From Gemmatimonadota bacterium (GTDB lineage: Bacteria > ARS69): a stretch of 64,000 nucleotides of DNA. Made by a program: the position numbers and the translations under genes. Below the pieces are notes generated by a model. That model was not told where the DNA came from, did not search any database, and saw nothing but the letters and a program-made list of their open reading frames with translations. Below, one piece after another: positions 17,941 through 27,501 of this stretch; position 1 is the first letter of the stretch, and each line of letters starts with the position of its first letter. Location of the stretch: the NCBI GenBank assembly GCA_030747075.1, contig JASLLL010000008.1, positions 24,842-88,841 of the forward strand, given 5' to 3'.

Positions 17941-20316
17941 ATGAACGCTCATACGCTGCGCATACTGGAGTTTGACCGGATTCGTGCCCTCCTTGCGGGC
18001 ATGGCCCTGTCCGACGGGGGGCGCCGTCTCGCGGGCGCGCTGACTCCTTCCCCGGACCCGGGGGAGGTTGCAGAGCGTCTGGTGTGCGTCACAGAGGTCC
18101 TGCGCCTCATGGCGGACTCGGGGCTTCCGCTGCAGGGGCTGGAGGACATCGAGTCCGTTCTGGAGAGAATCCGCCCGGACGGCGCTGTGCTCACGGGAGA
18201 GGAAGCCGCGCGGGTCGGGAAGAATCTCCATGTCGCGCGCCGAGTGGCCCGCGTTCTGCATGAACGCCGGGAGGACACCCCGCGCCTGGCGGATCGCGCG
18301 GCCCGCCTTTCGCCGCAGGGGCCGCTGCGCGAGGAGATCGACCGATGCGTGGATTCCTCCGGAGAGGTCCTGGACGGGGCCAGCCCGGCGCTTCGCAAGC
18401 TTCGCCGGGAGCAGGAGGTGGTGCGGCAGCGGTTGCTCTCGCGACTGGGGGGGATCGTGCGGTCTCTCACGGGAGCGGGAGATGAACCCGTGGTCACGCT
18501 GCGCAGCGGGCGCTTTGTCCTCAGCGTTCGGAGGGATCGCTCGGGAAAACTGAACGGGGTCATCCACGGCCAGTCGGGCAGCGGGGCTTCAATCTATCTG
18601 GAGCCCTCGGCGGCGGTGGAAATGAACAACGAGCTGGCGGCTCTGCGCGGCTCGGAAGCCCGGGAGGTTCGCCGGATTCTCACCGAGATCACCGTGCGGG
18701 TCCGGGCGGTTCTCCCGGAACTGAAGGAGAACGAGAGCTGCCTCTGTGCTCTGGATCTCATCCACGCGTCGGGTCGCTTCTCGCGGGAGCTGGAATGCGT
18801 CCCCGCGCTGCCGTCTGAGGATGGCGCCCTGGAGGTCGTCCGGGGGGCGCACCCGCTGCTCCTTCTGGCGCTCCGGGAGACAGACGGGGTGGTCGTGCCG
18901 TTGGATTTCGCACTGGGAGGCGGGCACGCCCCGACGCTGGTGATCACCGGGCCCAACACCGGCGGGAAGACCGTTGCGCTGAAGACCGTGGGCCTGTTTG
19001 CGCTCATGAACCAGTCCGGGCTTCCACTTCCTGCCGCCGAAGGGACGAGGTTTCCGGTTTTCCGGCGGATTCATGCGGACATCGGGGACGAGCAGTCGAT
19101 CGAGCGCAGCCTGTCGACATTCTCCTCACACATGGCGCATGTGAACCAGGTTCTGTCGGAGGCGGACGGAGACACGCTGGTGCTGCTGGACGAAATCGGT
19201 GTCGGCACGGACCCGGAAGAAGGCGCGGCCCTCGCGAAGGCGGTTCTCACGCACCTGACGGAGTGCGGCGCACGGACGGTGGTGACCACCCACTATGGAT
19301 CGCTGAAGGCGTTCGCGCACGAGGCGGCGGGGATGGAGAACGCATCGCTGGAGTTCGATCGGGAGAGCCTGACGCCCACTTATCACTTCCTGCAGGGAGT
19401 TCCCGGGTCTTCGGAGGCGCTGTCTGTCGCCCAAAGGCTCGGCTTTCCGGAACCGCTGGTGGATGCGGCACGCCGGATGCTCGGCGAAGAGAAGGAGGCG
19501 GTGGAGGGGCTGCTGCAGGATCTCAGGGATCGGCGGGCGGAACTGGCCCACGCACAGGCGGATCTCGACGCGGAGAAGCAACGCGCGGTCATCGCCCGGG
19601 AGAAAGCGGAGGAGCGGCTTCGGGGGCTTGGGCAGGAGCGTCGGAAACTGGAGCGGGACGCGCTGGACAAGGCTCGCCGTCTGGTGGAGCAGGCAAAAGC
19701 GGAACTGGGCGAAATCCTCGGGGCGGCCCGGACCGACGCCGCGTCGGAGAAGGCTGCCGGACGCGCTCGCACGCGACTGGGGGAGATGGAAGGAGACCTG
19801 GAGCGGCGGCTCTCCCGGCAAGTGGAAGCCGGTCGGGCACCGGAACGCCCGGCGCGCGCAGAGGAGATCACGGAGGGAACGCCGGTGCTCATTTCCCGTG
19901 TGGGGTGGAAGGGGACCGCACTGGGCGCACCCGGTTCGTCGGGAAAGGTGGATGTGGCGGTGGGGTCTCTTCGCGTGGAAGTCCCGCTGGCGGATCTGGA
20001 GCTGCGGGCGCGGACTCGCGCGGAGAAGCGGCAGTCGGTGCCCGTCGTGCGCCGGGAGGATTCGGACAGTGTCTCGGAGATCGACCTTCGGGGAAAGACG
20101 GTGGACGAGGCCGTGGGAGAAGTGGATCGCGTCCTCGACGGACTGGTCGTCTCGGGCGGGTCGTGGGTGAGGATCATCCACGGGAAAGGGACGGGCGCAC
20201 TGCGCTCCGCCATCACGGCGGAACTGGAGCAGGACGCTCGCGTGAAGAGCTTTCGCACGGGAGAACCGGCGGAAGGCGGAACCGGCGTTACCATCGCCGT
20301 ACTGAACGGGGGTTAG
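17941..20316 (+). CDS. mutS2: Endonuclease MutS2
   Basis: A 791-residue MutS2. It lacks the mismatch-recognition domain of MutS, starts with the core/clamp helices, and has the ATPase domain with Walker A GPNTGGKT (about residue 340), the DEIGVGTDPEEGAAL Walker B and a THYGSLK switch. It ends with a coiled coil and the Smr nuclease domain (IDLRGKTVDEAV, then IHGKGTGALR). MutS2 proteins act on branched DNA or on collided ribosomes. The ATG at 17941 gives the usual family N terminus (TLRILEFDRIRALLA); longer starts only add unconserved sequence. dnaG starts five bases after its stop, in one operon with rpoD. Confidence 0.95.
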   Translation: MNAHTLRILEFDRIRALLAGMALSDGGRRLAGALTPSPDPGEVAERLVCVTEVLRLMADSGLPLQGLEDIESVLERIRPDGAVLTGEEAARVGKNLHVARRVARVLHERREDTPRLADRAARLSPQGPLREEIDRCVDSSGEVLDGASPALRKLRREQEVVRQRLLSRLGGIVRSLTGAGDEPVVTLRSGRFVLSVRRDRSGKLNGVIHGQSGSGASIYLEPSAAVEMNNELAALRGSEAREVRRILTEITVRVRAVLPELKENESCLCALDLIHASGRFSRELECVPALPSEDGALEVVRGAHPLLLLALRETDGVVVPLDFALGGGHAPTLVITGPNTGGKTVALKTVGLFALMNQSGLPLPAAEGTRFPVFRRIHADIGDEQSIERSLSTFSSHMAHVNQVLSEADGDTLVLLDEIGVGTDPEEGAALAKAVLTHLTECGARTVVTTHYGSLKAFAHEAAGMENASLEFDRESLTPTYHFLQGVPGSSEALSVAQRLGFPEPLVDAARRMLGEEKEAVEGLLQDLRDRRAELAHAQADLDAEKQRAVIAREKAEERLRGLGQERRKLERDALDKARRLVEQAKAELGEILGAARTDAASEKAAGRARTRLGEMEGDLERRLSRQVEAGRAPERPARAEEITEGTPVLISRVGWKGTALGAPGSSGKVDVAVGSLRVEVPLADLELRARTRAEKRQSVPVVRREDSDSVSEIDLRGKTVDEAVGEVDRVLDGLVVSGGSWVRIIHGKGTGALRSAITAELEQDARVKSFRTGEPAEGGTGVTIAVLNGG

Positions 20317-20320
20317 CATC

Positions 20321-22105
20321 GTGCCGACCGTGCCGGACCATGTCATCGCAGAGATCCGCGACCGCGTGGATCTTGTCGAGTTCGTGGGCCAGTATGTGGA
20401 CCTCAAGCGTTCCGGGCGGGCGTTTGTCGGGCTGTGCCCGTTCCACTCGGAGAAGACGCCTTCGTTCCATGTGAACCCGGATCGGGGCATCTATCACTGC
20501 TTCGGATGCAATGTCACCGGAGACCTGTTCCAGTTCTACATGGAAGAGGAGTCGTCGTCTTTCCCGGAAGCGCTTCGCGAGATGGCCCGCCGCGCGGGGG
20601 TGGATCTCTCCCGCTACGAGGGGAGACCGGGCAAGCCGGGAGAGCGCGACGCCATGTTCCGGGCACACGAGGTCGCCGCGACGCTCTTCCGGAAGGTGCT
20701 CGCATCTCGCGAGGGCGCACCGGCGCGTGCGGAACTTGAGCGACGGGCGCTGCCCGAGGAAGTCCTCGCGAAGTACCGCGTGGGGGCGTCGTCGGATTCG
20801 TGGGATTGCCTCCTGAAGGCGGCGGCGCGTGAAGGGCTGTCCGGGGATCTTCTGGCGAAGGCCGGGCTGGCGATCGCCCGGGACGGGAAATCCGGCCACT
20901 ACGACCGATTCCGCGACCGGCTCATGTTCCCCATCGAAGCGCCCGGCGGGAAGATCATCGGCTTCGGCGGGCGGGTTCTTGGCGAGGGGGAGCCGAAGTA
21001 CCTCAACACCCCGGAGACCCCGCTCTTCCAGAAGCGGCGCACGCTTTACGGGCTTCCGCAGGCCGCACGCTCCATCCGGGAGTCGCGGGAAGCGGTGCTC
21101 GTGGAGGGGTACACGGATGTTCTCGCGCTGGCGGCGGTCGGTGTCGAGAATGCGGTGGCGTCTCTGGGCACGGCGTTCACGGCGGAGCATGCGAAGGTGC
21201 TGGCGCGAAACGCGGAGCGCGTGACGGTGGTGTTCGACGGAGACGAGGCCGGTCGCCGTGCCGCACACGCGGGCACAGGGCCGCTTCTGGCCGAAGGGCT
21301 GGAGGTCCGCATGGCGGAGATGCCCCCGGGCGAAGACCCGGACAGCATGGTTCGCCAGAGCGGAGTCGGGGAGTTCCGGCGTTGCCTGGAGGAGGCACCC
21401 GGTGCGGTGGAAGCGCTTCTGGGCCAGGACGCCTTTGCGGAGGGTGCTGCCCGGGATCGTGCGGTGCGTCGCGTGCTGGACGCGCTCGACGGCATTGAAG
21501 ACCGTCTTCGCCGCCGCGTGTACCTGCAGGATCTGTCCCGCCGGACGGGGATTCCCGTAGGCCTTCTGGAGTCGCGGCCACGGGATCGCGCCGCCGAGAA
21601 GCGTCGGTCGCGAGAGGCTGCCGAGGCCGCTCCTGTTCGTCGGGAGACTCCGGACGCGCCGCCCTCCCGGCCTTCCCAGCCGGAACGCGCACTGCTCGGG
21701 ATCATGCTTCACGATGTGAGTCTTGCGGAGTCGCTTCTGGAACGACTTGCGCCATCGGACTTTGAAGACGACCTCGTTCGTCATGTGGTGGAAGAGGCCG
21801 GGGAGATCGCCGCGGGCGGGAGGGAACCCTCCGTGGAGAATCTCCTGGACGCCTTGCGGGAGAGCAAGGCCGCAGCGGAGCTTGTGGGGCGGCTGTCCGT
21901 GTCTCCGGAGTACGCCGTGGAAACAAAGCAACAGGCGGAAGATTGCGTGCGCGTTCTGGAACGGCGCTCGCTGAAGAGAGAAGCCTCGGGGCTTCTGGAT
22001 GAAGTGCGCCGCGCAGAGGCTTGCGGGCAGGAAGAGGAGGTCCGCGAAATCATGGGCCGACACGCGGAAGTGAAACGGAGGATTGCAGCGCTGGAGAAGA
22101 GGTAG
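20321..22105 (+). CDS. dnaG: DNA primase DnaG
   Basis: A 594-residue primase. The N-terminal CHC2 zinc ribbon has the ligands in [11 protein letters not shown] and YHCFGC. The core RNA polymerase/TOPRIM domain shows [22 protein letters not shown] and GEDPDSM, the metal-binding acidic motif. The C-terminal third is the helicase-binding domain. DnaG lays down RNA primers at the replication fork. Translation starts at GTG 20321, just after the mutS2 stop. It is followed by rpoD as in the classical macromolecular synthesis operon, here without rpsU. Confidence 0.96.
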   Translation: MPTVPDHVIAEIRDRVDLVEFVGQYVDLKRSGRAFVGLCPFHSEKTPSFHVNPDRGIYHCFGCNVTGDLFQFYMEEESSSFPEALREMARRAGVDLSRYEGRPGKPGERDAMFRAHEVAATLFRKVLASREGAPARAELERRALPEEVLAKYRVGASSDSWDCLLKAAAREGLSGDLLAKAGLAIARDGKSGHYDRFRDRLMFPIEAPGGKIIGFGGRVLGEGEPKYLNTPETPLFQKRRTLYGLPQAARSIRESREAVLVEGYTDVLALAAVGVENAVASLGTAFTAEHAKVLARNAERVTVVFDGDEAGRRAAHAGTGPLLAEGLEVRMAEMPPGEDPDSMVRQSGVGEFRRCLEEAPGAVEALLGQDAFAEGAARDRAVRRVLDALDGIEDRLRRRVYLQDLSRRTGIPVGLLESRPRDRAAEKRRSREAAEAAPVRRETPDAPPSRPSQPERALLGIMLHDVSLAESLLERLAPSDFEDDLVRHVVEEAGEIAAGGREPSVENLLDALRESKAAAELVGRLSVSPEYAVETKQQAEDCVRVLERRSLKREASGLLDEVRRAEACGQEEEVREIMGRHAEVKRRIAALEKR

Positions 22106-22226
22106 TGGGGGACCTGGCCGCTTCAGCCGACCGGCTTCGCCGGCGACTGAGCAGCGAGACCGTCAGTGGAGGAGAAGACCGAAGACCCGAACACGAAGTC
22201 GAAACCTACCCGGAGGATATCGGTTG

Positions 22227-23972
22227 ATGGCAACGAAGAAGAAGCGTCAGGCAAAGACCCTGGAGACACTGAAGTCGCTGGGGGGCAAGCAGGGGTTCGT
22301 CACATACGACCAGGTCAACGAAAGCCTGGCTGACGACGCATCCCTGGAGGACATGGACGACATCTACCAGTCGCTCAACAAGCTGAAGCTCTATGTGGCG
22401 GACACCGTGCAGGAAGGGCGGGAGCGCGTCGCCCGGAAGAAGGGTCGCAAGAAGGCGGCGGATACGGTGCTCCCCGCGTCGGCCGTCCGATTCGACGACC
22501 CGGTTCGTATGTACCTGCGTGAGATGGGCCGTGTTCCGCTTCTGGATCGTGCGGGAGAGGTGGAGATTGCGAAGCGTATCGAGAAGGGCCAGATCATGGT
22601 GCTTCAGACCGTGTTCCGAAGCGCGAGTTCCATCAAGGAACTTCAGGCGACCTCCGCCAAGGTCACGCGCGAGAAGATGAAACTGGAGGACTTCGTCCGA
22701 GTGGACGCAGGGTCTTTCGGGGCGGCGGCGATTCCTGGAGAGAAGGAACGCAAGGCGGCGGCCCAGTGTGTGAGGAAGATCGGTCGGGTTCACAACGAAC
22801 TGAGGAAACTGGCGGAGTCTCCGCCTCGCGCATCCTGGACGGAGAAGGAACGGCAAAGATACGACAAGCGCCGCGCGACGCTTCGCGATCGGATGAACCT
22901 GGAACTTCTCGCGCTGCGCCTCAACCCGTTCCAGGCGGAGCGGTTCGCCGAGCGCATGAAGGGGTTGGAGGCACGCGTGCGGGAGTCGGAGGAGGAGATC
23001 CGGCGCGTGGAGGACGCCGTTGGAATCACGGCGGAGGAGATCAATCTTCTGCTGAAGGCGAACGGGGGAAAGAAGTCGCCGTCGAAGAAGAAGGCGCGGT
23101 TGTCGATCGAGGACCTGGACGAATACGCCCGGCAGATCCGCAACGAGAGACGCAAGATCAAACGCGTGGAGCAGGAGGCCATGTGCAAGGCGTCGGACCT
23201 TCACGAACTGCGAGATTCCATCCGGGCCGGCGAGCGCATGACCGATCAGGCGAAGAAGGAAATGATCGAAGCGAATGTGCGCCTCGTGATTTCGATCGCC
23301 AAGCGATACACGAACCGCGGTCTGGAGTTCCTGGATCTTATTCAGGAGGGGAACTCGGGACTCATGCGCGCGGTCGACAAGTTTGACTACAAGCGCGGCT
23401 ACAAGTTCTCTACCTATGCCACATGGTGGATCCGCCAGGCGATCACGCGTGCGATTGCGGATCAGGCGCGGACGATCCGTGTTCCCGTTCACATGATCGA
23501 AGCCATCAACAAGGTGGTGCGTGCCAGCCGTCGGTTGGTGCAGGAGTACGGCCGGGAACCGCTGCCGGAAGAGGTGGCGAAGAAACTCGATATGCCGGTG
23601 GAGAAGGTGAAGTCGGTGTTGAAGGCGGCACAGGAGCCGATCTCGCTGGACCGTCCCATCGGTGAAGACGAGGATTCCAACCTCGGAGACTTCATCGAGG
23701 ATACCGCGGCCATCAATCCTGCGCACTCGGCTGCGTTTGCGATGCTTCAGGAGCAGATGTCGAATGTGCTGTCGACGCTGACACATCGGGAAGAGAAAGT
23801 CGTGCGGCTGCGTTTCGGGCTGGGTGACGGGTGTCCCCGAACGCTGGAGGAGGTCGGCGCCATCTTCAATGTGACACGAGAGCGTGTGAGGCAGATCGAG
23901 TCGAAGGCGCTGCGGAAGTTGCGTCATCCGTCCCGGGCGCGGAAGCTCCAGGGCTATATCGAAATGCCATGA
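22227..23972 (+). CDS. rpoD: RNA polymerase primary sigma factor RpoD
   Basis: A 581-residue group 1 sigma factor. Region 1.1 is at the N terminus, and region 1.2 contains [16 protein letters not shown]. An acidic/basic non-conserved insert spans roughly residues 130-330. The nearly invariant region 2 follows ([14 protein letters not shown] [26 protein letters not shown], then [15 protein letters not shown]), then regions 3 and 4 ([20 protein letters not shown]). The ATG at 22227 has GGAGGA nine bases upstream. It recognises the housekeeping promoters; the TTGAC-like/TAnnnT boxes listed here are its expected targets. Confidence 0.98.
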   Translation: MATKKKRQAKTLETLKSLGGKQGFVTYDQVNESLADDASLEDMDDIYQSLNKLKLYVADTVQEGRERVARKKGRKKAADTVLPASAVRFDDPVRMYLREMGRVPLLDRAGEVEIAKRIEKGQIMVLQTVFRSASSIKELQATSAKVTREKMKLEDFVRVDAGSFGAAAIPGEKERKAAAQCVRKIGRVHNELRKLAESPPRASWTEKERQRYDKRRATLRDRMNLELLALRLNPFQAERFAERMKGLEARVRESEEEIRRVEDAVGITAEEINLLLKANGGKKSPSKKKARLSIEDLDEYARQIRNERRKIKRVEQEAMCKASDLHELRDSIRAGERMTDQAKKEMIEANVRLVISIAKRYTNRGLEFLDLIQEGNSGLMRAVDKFDYKRGYKFSTYATWWIRQAITRAIADQARTIRVPVHMIEAINKVVRASRRLVQEYGREPLPEEVAKKLDMPVEKVKSVLKAAQEPISLDRPIGEDEDSNLGDFIEDTAAINPAHSAAFAMLQEQMSNVLSTLTHREEKVVRLRFGLGDGCPRTLEEVGAIFNVTRERVRQIESKALRKLRHPSRARKLQGYIEMP

Positions 23973-23982
23973 GGAGGACGCG

Positions 23983-24528
23983 TTGAACTTTCGATCCACG
24001 GAACTGGATGGCGTGCTCCTGGTGGAGCCAAGGGTCTTTCGGGATGACCGCGGTTTCTTCCTGGAGACTTTTCGAGACTCTGCGCTTCGTGAAGCGGGCG
24101 TGGAGGCGGACTTCGTACAGGACAACCACTCCCGGTCAATGAAGGGCACCATCCGTGCGCTTCACTTCCAGATTTCGCCCGGCCAACCGAAACTCGTGCG
24201 CTGCGCCCGCGGTTCGGTCTGGGATGTGGTGGTGGATCTGCGCCGGTCGTCGAGCACCTTCGGAAAGTGGTTCTCGACGGAACTCACCGACGAGAACCAC
24301 CGGCAGATTCTCGTGCCGGTGGGGTTTGCGCACGGGTTCTGCGTGACGAGCGACATCGCGGATGTTGTGTATCGGTGCGGGAGTTACTACGAGCCGTCCA
24401 CCGAGCGGGGCATCGCGTGGGACGACCCCGATCTGGCGATTCCCTGGCCCACGGACGCGCCGGTTCTGTCGGATCGGGACCAGAGCAACCCCCGACTGGC
24501 TGACTACGACGGGCCGCTCTTTCCGTGA
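23983..24528 (+). CDS. rfbC: dTDP-4-dehydrorhamnose 3,5-epimerase
   Basis: A 181-residue cupin-fold epimerase of the RmlC family. It has the family's opening DDRGFFLETFR, the catalytic-region His in IRALHFQ and the core GSVWDVVVDLRRSS, followed by PVGFAHGFCV. It converts dTDP-4-keto-6-deoxyglucose to dTDP-4-keto-rhamnose for surface sugars. The rest of the dTDP-rhamnose pathway is not in the window. TTG 23983 follows GAGGAGG and lies ten bases after rpoD, so it may be transcribed with it. Its stop overlaps the MFS gene's GTG. Confidence 0.92.
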   Translation: MNFRSTELDGVLLVEPRVFRDDRGFFLETFRDSALREAGVEADFVQDNHSRSMKGTIRALHFQISPGQPKLVRCARGSVWDVVVDLRRSSSTFGKWFSTELTDENHRQILVPVGFAHGFCVTSDIADVVYRCGSYYEPSTERGIAWDDPDLAIPWPTDAPVLSDRDQSNPRLADYDGPLFP

Positions 24529-25766
24529 CAGACGCCCCCGGGGAGGGGACCCCCGTCTGGCGGACCAATCTCCGCGTTCTCATGGCGGCCCAGCTTCTCG
24601 CGGTTTCCGCGATGGCGATCGTGATCCCGTTCATCCCGTTTTTCGTGCGGGAGCTGGGGGTCGTGGAGCGGACGGCCGTGGAGCGATGGTCGGGGGTCGT
24701 GTTCTCCGGTCCGTTTCTGATGGCTGGGCTGCTGGCTCCGGTGTGGGGGTTTCTGGGCGACCGATTTGGCCATCGCGCCATGGTGATTCGCGCGATTTCC
24801 GGGCTGGCGCTGGTGAACTTCGCGCTGGCGTTCGTGCGAACGCCGATGGAGTTCTGGGTGCTTCGTCTTGTGCAGGGGGCCGTGTCGGGGTTCATCCCCG
24901 CGGCGCTGGCGATCACCTCGGCGGGGACACCTTCGCGCCACCTCCCGCAGGCACTGGGGACGCTTCAGGCGGCGGCGTCGGCGGGGCGGCTGATCGGGCC
25001 GGCGGTGGGGGGGGTGCTGGCGGCGGTGCTCGCGTTTCGGTCGATCTTTCTCCTGGTCGCGGGGCTGACCGCAGCGGCGGCGGTCATGATTGTGCTCTGG
25101 CTGAAGGAGCCCCCGCGGGCGGAGACGGCAACCCGGGGCACGGCACGGGCGGGCGTGCGGCACATCCTCGGGGACGGTAGGACGCTGGCCGCACTTGCGC
25201 TGCTGCTTCTTCTGATGACAGGCGCCAGCATGACGATGCCCGTATTCCCCCTTTTCGTGGAAGATCTCTTCGGGACGGACGGGGCGACACTCCTGACCGG
25301 GATCGGGTTTGCGGCCGTGGCGCTGGCGACGCTGCTGACGGCGGTTCGTCTGGGGTGGCTGTCGGCGCGGTTCGGGCTGCGCGGTGTGCTGGCGGGGTCG
25401 CTCGGGGTGACAACGGTCGCGCTGGTCGCACATCCGCATGTCGCGGGCATGGGGACGATGCTTGCCGTGCGCGCGCTTCTCGGCGTCGGGGTGGCAGGGA
25501 TTGTCCCGACGCTTCATTCGATCGTCGGGCGGCGCACGCCGGAGGGAATGCGGGGGGCGGTGATGGGGTTCGCTTCGTCCGCAACCATCTTCGGCTTCTT
25601 CCTGGGGCCGCTTGCCGGGGGATGGCTGGCAGGGCATGTGGGCGTGGACGGGGTGTTTCGGGTGGCCGCCGGGTTGACCTTTGCCGGGCTGGTGTGTGTG
25701 CTCTTGATTCGCCGCGGGGGCGGGAGCCGCAGGGTGATCCGGCTGCCGGTGCCGACGCCTCGATAA
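24525..25766 (+). CDS. Major facilitator superfamily transporter
   Basis: A 413-residue protein with twelve predicted helices and the MFS loop 2-3 signature (GDRFGHRAMVI) in the first half, with a weaker counterpart (SARFGLRGVLA) in the second. The fifth helix carries AGRLIGPAVGGVLA, like motif C of drug-proton antiporters, so an efflux role is plausible. The substrate is unknown. Translation is coupled to rfbC by a four-base overlap (GTGA). Confidence 0.85.
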   Translation: MTDAPGEGTPVWRTNLRVLMAAQLLAVSAMAIVIPFIPFFVRELGVVERTAVERWSGVVFSGPFLMAGLLAPVWGFLGDRFGHRAMVIRAISGLALVNFALAFVRTPMEFWVLRLVQGAVSGFIPAALAITSAGTPSRHLPQALGTLQAAASAGRLIGPAVGGVLAAVLAFRSIFLLVAGLTAAAAVMIVLWLKEPPRAETATRGTARAGVRHILGDGRTLAALALLLLLMTGASMTMPVFPLFVEDLFGTDGATLLTGIGFAAVALATLLTAVRLGWLSARFGLRGVLAGSLGVTTVALVAHPHVAGMGTMLAVRALLGVGVAGIVPTLHSIVGRRTPEGMRGAVMGFASSATIFGFFLGPLAGGWLAGHVGVDGVFRVAAGLTFAGLVCVLLIRRGGGSRRVIRLPVPTPR

Positions 25767-25888
25767 GGAGGCGCAGGATCGTCCGCTGGAGTGATCGGGC
25801 TGGCCGGGGGGAGTTCACGAAGCGGGCCCCGGGTTGCGGCGCGGCATTCCCCCGGCATGCTATATTGCCCGAGCGAGAGGAGACGCTC

Positions 25889-26371
25889 ATGGACCGTGCG
25901 CAGGAAGTGCTGAAGCAACTGAGAGACGGAAACCGGCGCTTCGTCGCGGGTGAAGGGAGGATCGGGTCCGTCATCACTCCGCTGCGGCGTACGGAAGTGG
26001 CCCCGGCGCAGTCCCCGTCCGCCGTCGTTCTGGGGTGCTCGGACTCGCGCGTGCCCCCGGAGGTCGTGTTCGATCAGGGACTGGGTGATCTTTTCGTCGT
26101 GCGCGTGGCCGGGAATGTCGCTGCGCCCTCCGTGATCAAGAGCATCGAGTTTGCGGTCGGGCAGTTTGATGTGCCACTGATCGTTGTCATGGGGCATACG
26201 AACTGCGGGGCCACGCAAACGCCCCGGGCCAACACTTGCGCATCCGCAGAAGAGTTGCGAACGCGCACCGGGCTGCTCGGGGAGCGTGTCAGGCGAGGCG
26301 AACTACTTGTCGCGTGCGCGGAGTATTCGCTTTCCACGGGCGTGGTGGACTTCTTCGACCGATCACTTTGA
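25889..26371 (+). CDS. Beta-class carbonic anhydrase, shortened
   Basis: A 160-residue protein with all zinc ligands of a beta carbonic anhydrase: CSDSR (Cys and the Asp-Arg dyad), GHTNCGA (His and Cys), plus the RFVAGEG start and DQGLGDLFVVRVAGN core. After CGA the usual helical segment of about 70-80 residues is reduced to about 30. The C-terminal strand (RGELLVACAEYSLSTGVVDFF) then follows normally, so the sequence looks internally deleted but in frame. It may still hydrate carbon dioxide; activity is uncertain. A strong extended -10, TGCTATATT (TATATT at 25861-25866), precedes it, with ribosome site GAGAGGAG. Confidence 0.82.
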   Translation: MDRAQEVLKQLRDGNRRFVAGEGRIGSVITPLRRTEVAPAQSPSAVVLGCSDSRVPPEVVFDQGLGDLFVVRVAGNVAAPSVIKSIEFAVGQFDVPLIVVMGHTNCGATQTPRANTCASAEELRTRTGLLGERVRRGELLVACAEYSLSTGVVDFFDRSL

Positions 26372-26403
26372 CGGCAGCCACTCCTTCCTGCGGAGTTCAT
26401 CAC

Positions 26404-27387
26404 ATGCACGCGTTTCTGACAGGCGGCACCGGATTCCTCGGCGGGGAACTCGTTCGCCTTCTTGTGGGGGGCGGCTGGAAGGTGACGGCGCTTCACCGGC
26501 CGTCGTCCGAGATGACGCGGCTTCGCGCAGCTGCCGTCACGCCCGTCGAAGGAACGCTGGAGGACGCGGACTCGCTGCGGCGCGCCATGCCGGAAGGCGT
26601 GGACGCCGTATTCCATGTGGCGGCGGTCGTGAGCTTCTGGTCGCGACGCGATCAGGAACAGACGCGCGCGAATGTGATCGGGACACGAAATGTCGTCGAG
26701 GCGGCGCTGGCCTCCGGCGCGGGCCGCTTCGTCCATACATCGAGCATTGCCGCGTTCGGCCGGCACGCCGGCATCATCACCGAATCGACCCCGTCGAATG
26801 CAGCGTCCAGCGACATCCGGTACCTCCAGACGAAGGCGCTTGCCGAAGAGGAGGTTCGTCGCGGAATGGACCGCGGACTGGATGCCGTCTTCCTGAACCC
26901 GGCGAACATCCTCGGCCCCGGCGATTCCGCTCACTGGGCGAAGCTGCTTCAGATGGTGGACAGGGGGCACCTTCCCGGGCTTCCCCCCGGGCGCGGTTCC
27001 TTCTGTCATGTGCGTGAAGTGGCCCTTGCGCACCTGCGAGCGTTCGAGCGCGGCCGCACCGGGCACCACTATCTTCTGGGGGGCGCGGACGCAGACTATG
27101 CCGTGGTCGCGCGCGAGGCCGCGCGGATTCTCGGCCGGACGATCCCGGAACGCACGCTGCCATTGTGGGCATTTCGGATTCTCGGTCGCGCCCTTGAGTG
27201 GGGATCGCACCTGACCGGAAAGGAACCCGCCATCACACCGGAAAAGGCAAGCCTCGCCTCCACGCACATGGTGTGCAGTTCTGAAAAAGCAAGCCGCGAA
27301 CTCGGATACCGCACGCCCACGCTGACGGAAATGCTGGAAGAGAGCGTCGCCTGGCTTCGTAGTGAGGGATTGCTGTCGTCGATGTGA
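26404..27387 (+). CDS. NAD-dependent epimerase/dehydratase (extended SDR)
   Basis: A 327-residue extended short-chain dehydrogenase. The Rossmann motif is GGTGFLGG at residues 7-14. The catalytic pair appears as HTSSIAAFG (Ser) and YLQTK (Tyr-x3-Lys). NPANILGPGD follows, as in dihydroflavonol-reductase-like and hopanoid-associated sugar epimerases. The substrate is not deducible. It starts 32 bases after the carbonic anhydrase stop and could share its promoter. A GC-rich hairpin at 27408-27426 closes the unit. Confidence 0.85.
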   Translation: MHAFLTGGTGFLGGELVRLLVGGGWKVTALHRPSSEMTRLRAAAVTPVEGTLEDADSLRRAMPEGVDAVFHVAAVVSFWSRRDQEQTRANVIGTRNVVEAALASGAGRFVHTSSIAAFGRHAGIITESTPSNAASSDIRYLQTKALAEEEVRRGMDRGLDAVFLNPANILGPGDSAHWAKLLQMVDRGHLPGLPPGRGSFCHVREVALAHLRAFERGRTGHHYLLGGADADYAVVAREAARILGRTIPERTLPLWAFRILGRALEWGSHLTGKEPAITPEKASLASTHMVCSSEKASRELGYRTPTLTEMLEESVAWLRSEGLLSSM

Positions 27388-27407
27388 CAGCGTTGCCGAA
27401 AGCCCCG

Positions 27408-27426
27408 GCCCGCTCTTGAAGCGGGC
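27408..27426 (+). terminator. Hairpin after the epimerase gene
   Basis: GCCCGCT (27408-27414), loop CTTGA, AGCGGGC (27420-27426). Seven perfect pairs 20 bases after the stop; no run of T follows, so termination is probable rather than proven. Confidence 0.5.
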
Positions 27427-27442
27427 GCGACGCGCGTCAAGG

Positions 27443-27472
27443 TTGTGGCACCCCGGTCGGAGTCGGTACACT
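27443..27472 (+). promoter_or_regulatory. Promoter of the Asp-box secreted protein
   Basis: TTGTGG (27443-27448), 18 bases, TACACT (27467-27472); the start codon is 30 bases downstream of the -10. Confidence 0.55.
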
Positions 27473-27501
27473 GGTCACAGTCCGCCTGCCCGGGAGGTGT
27501 T

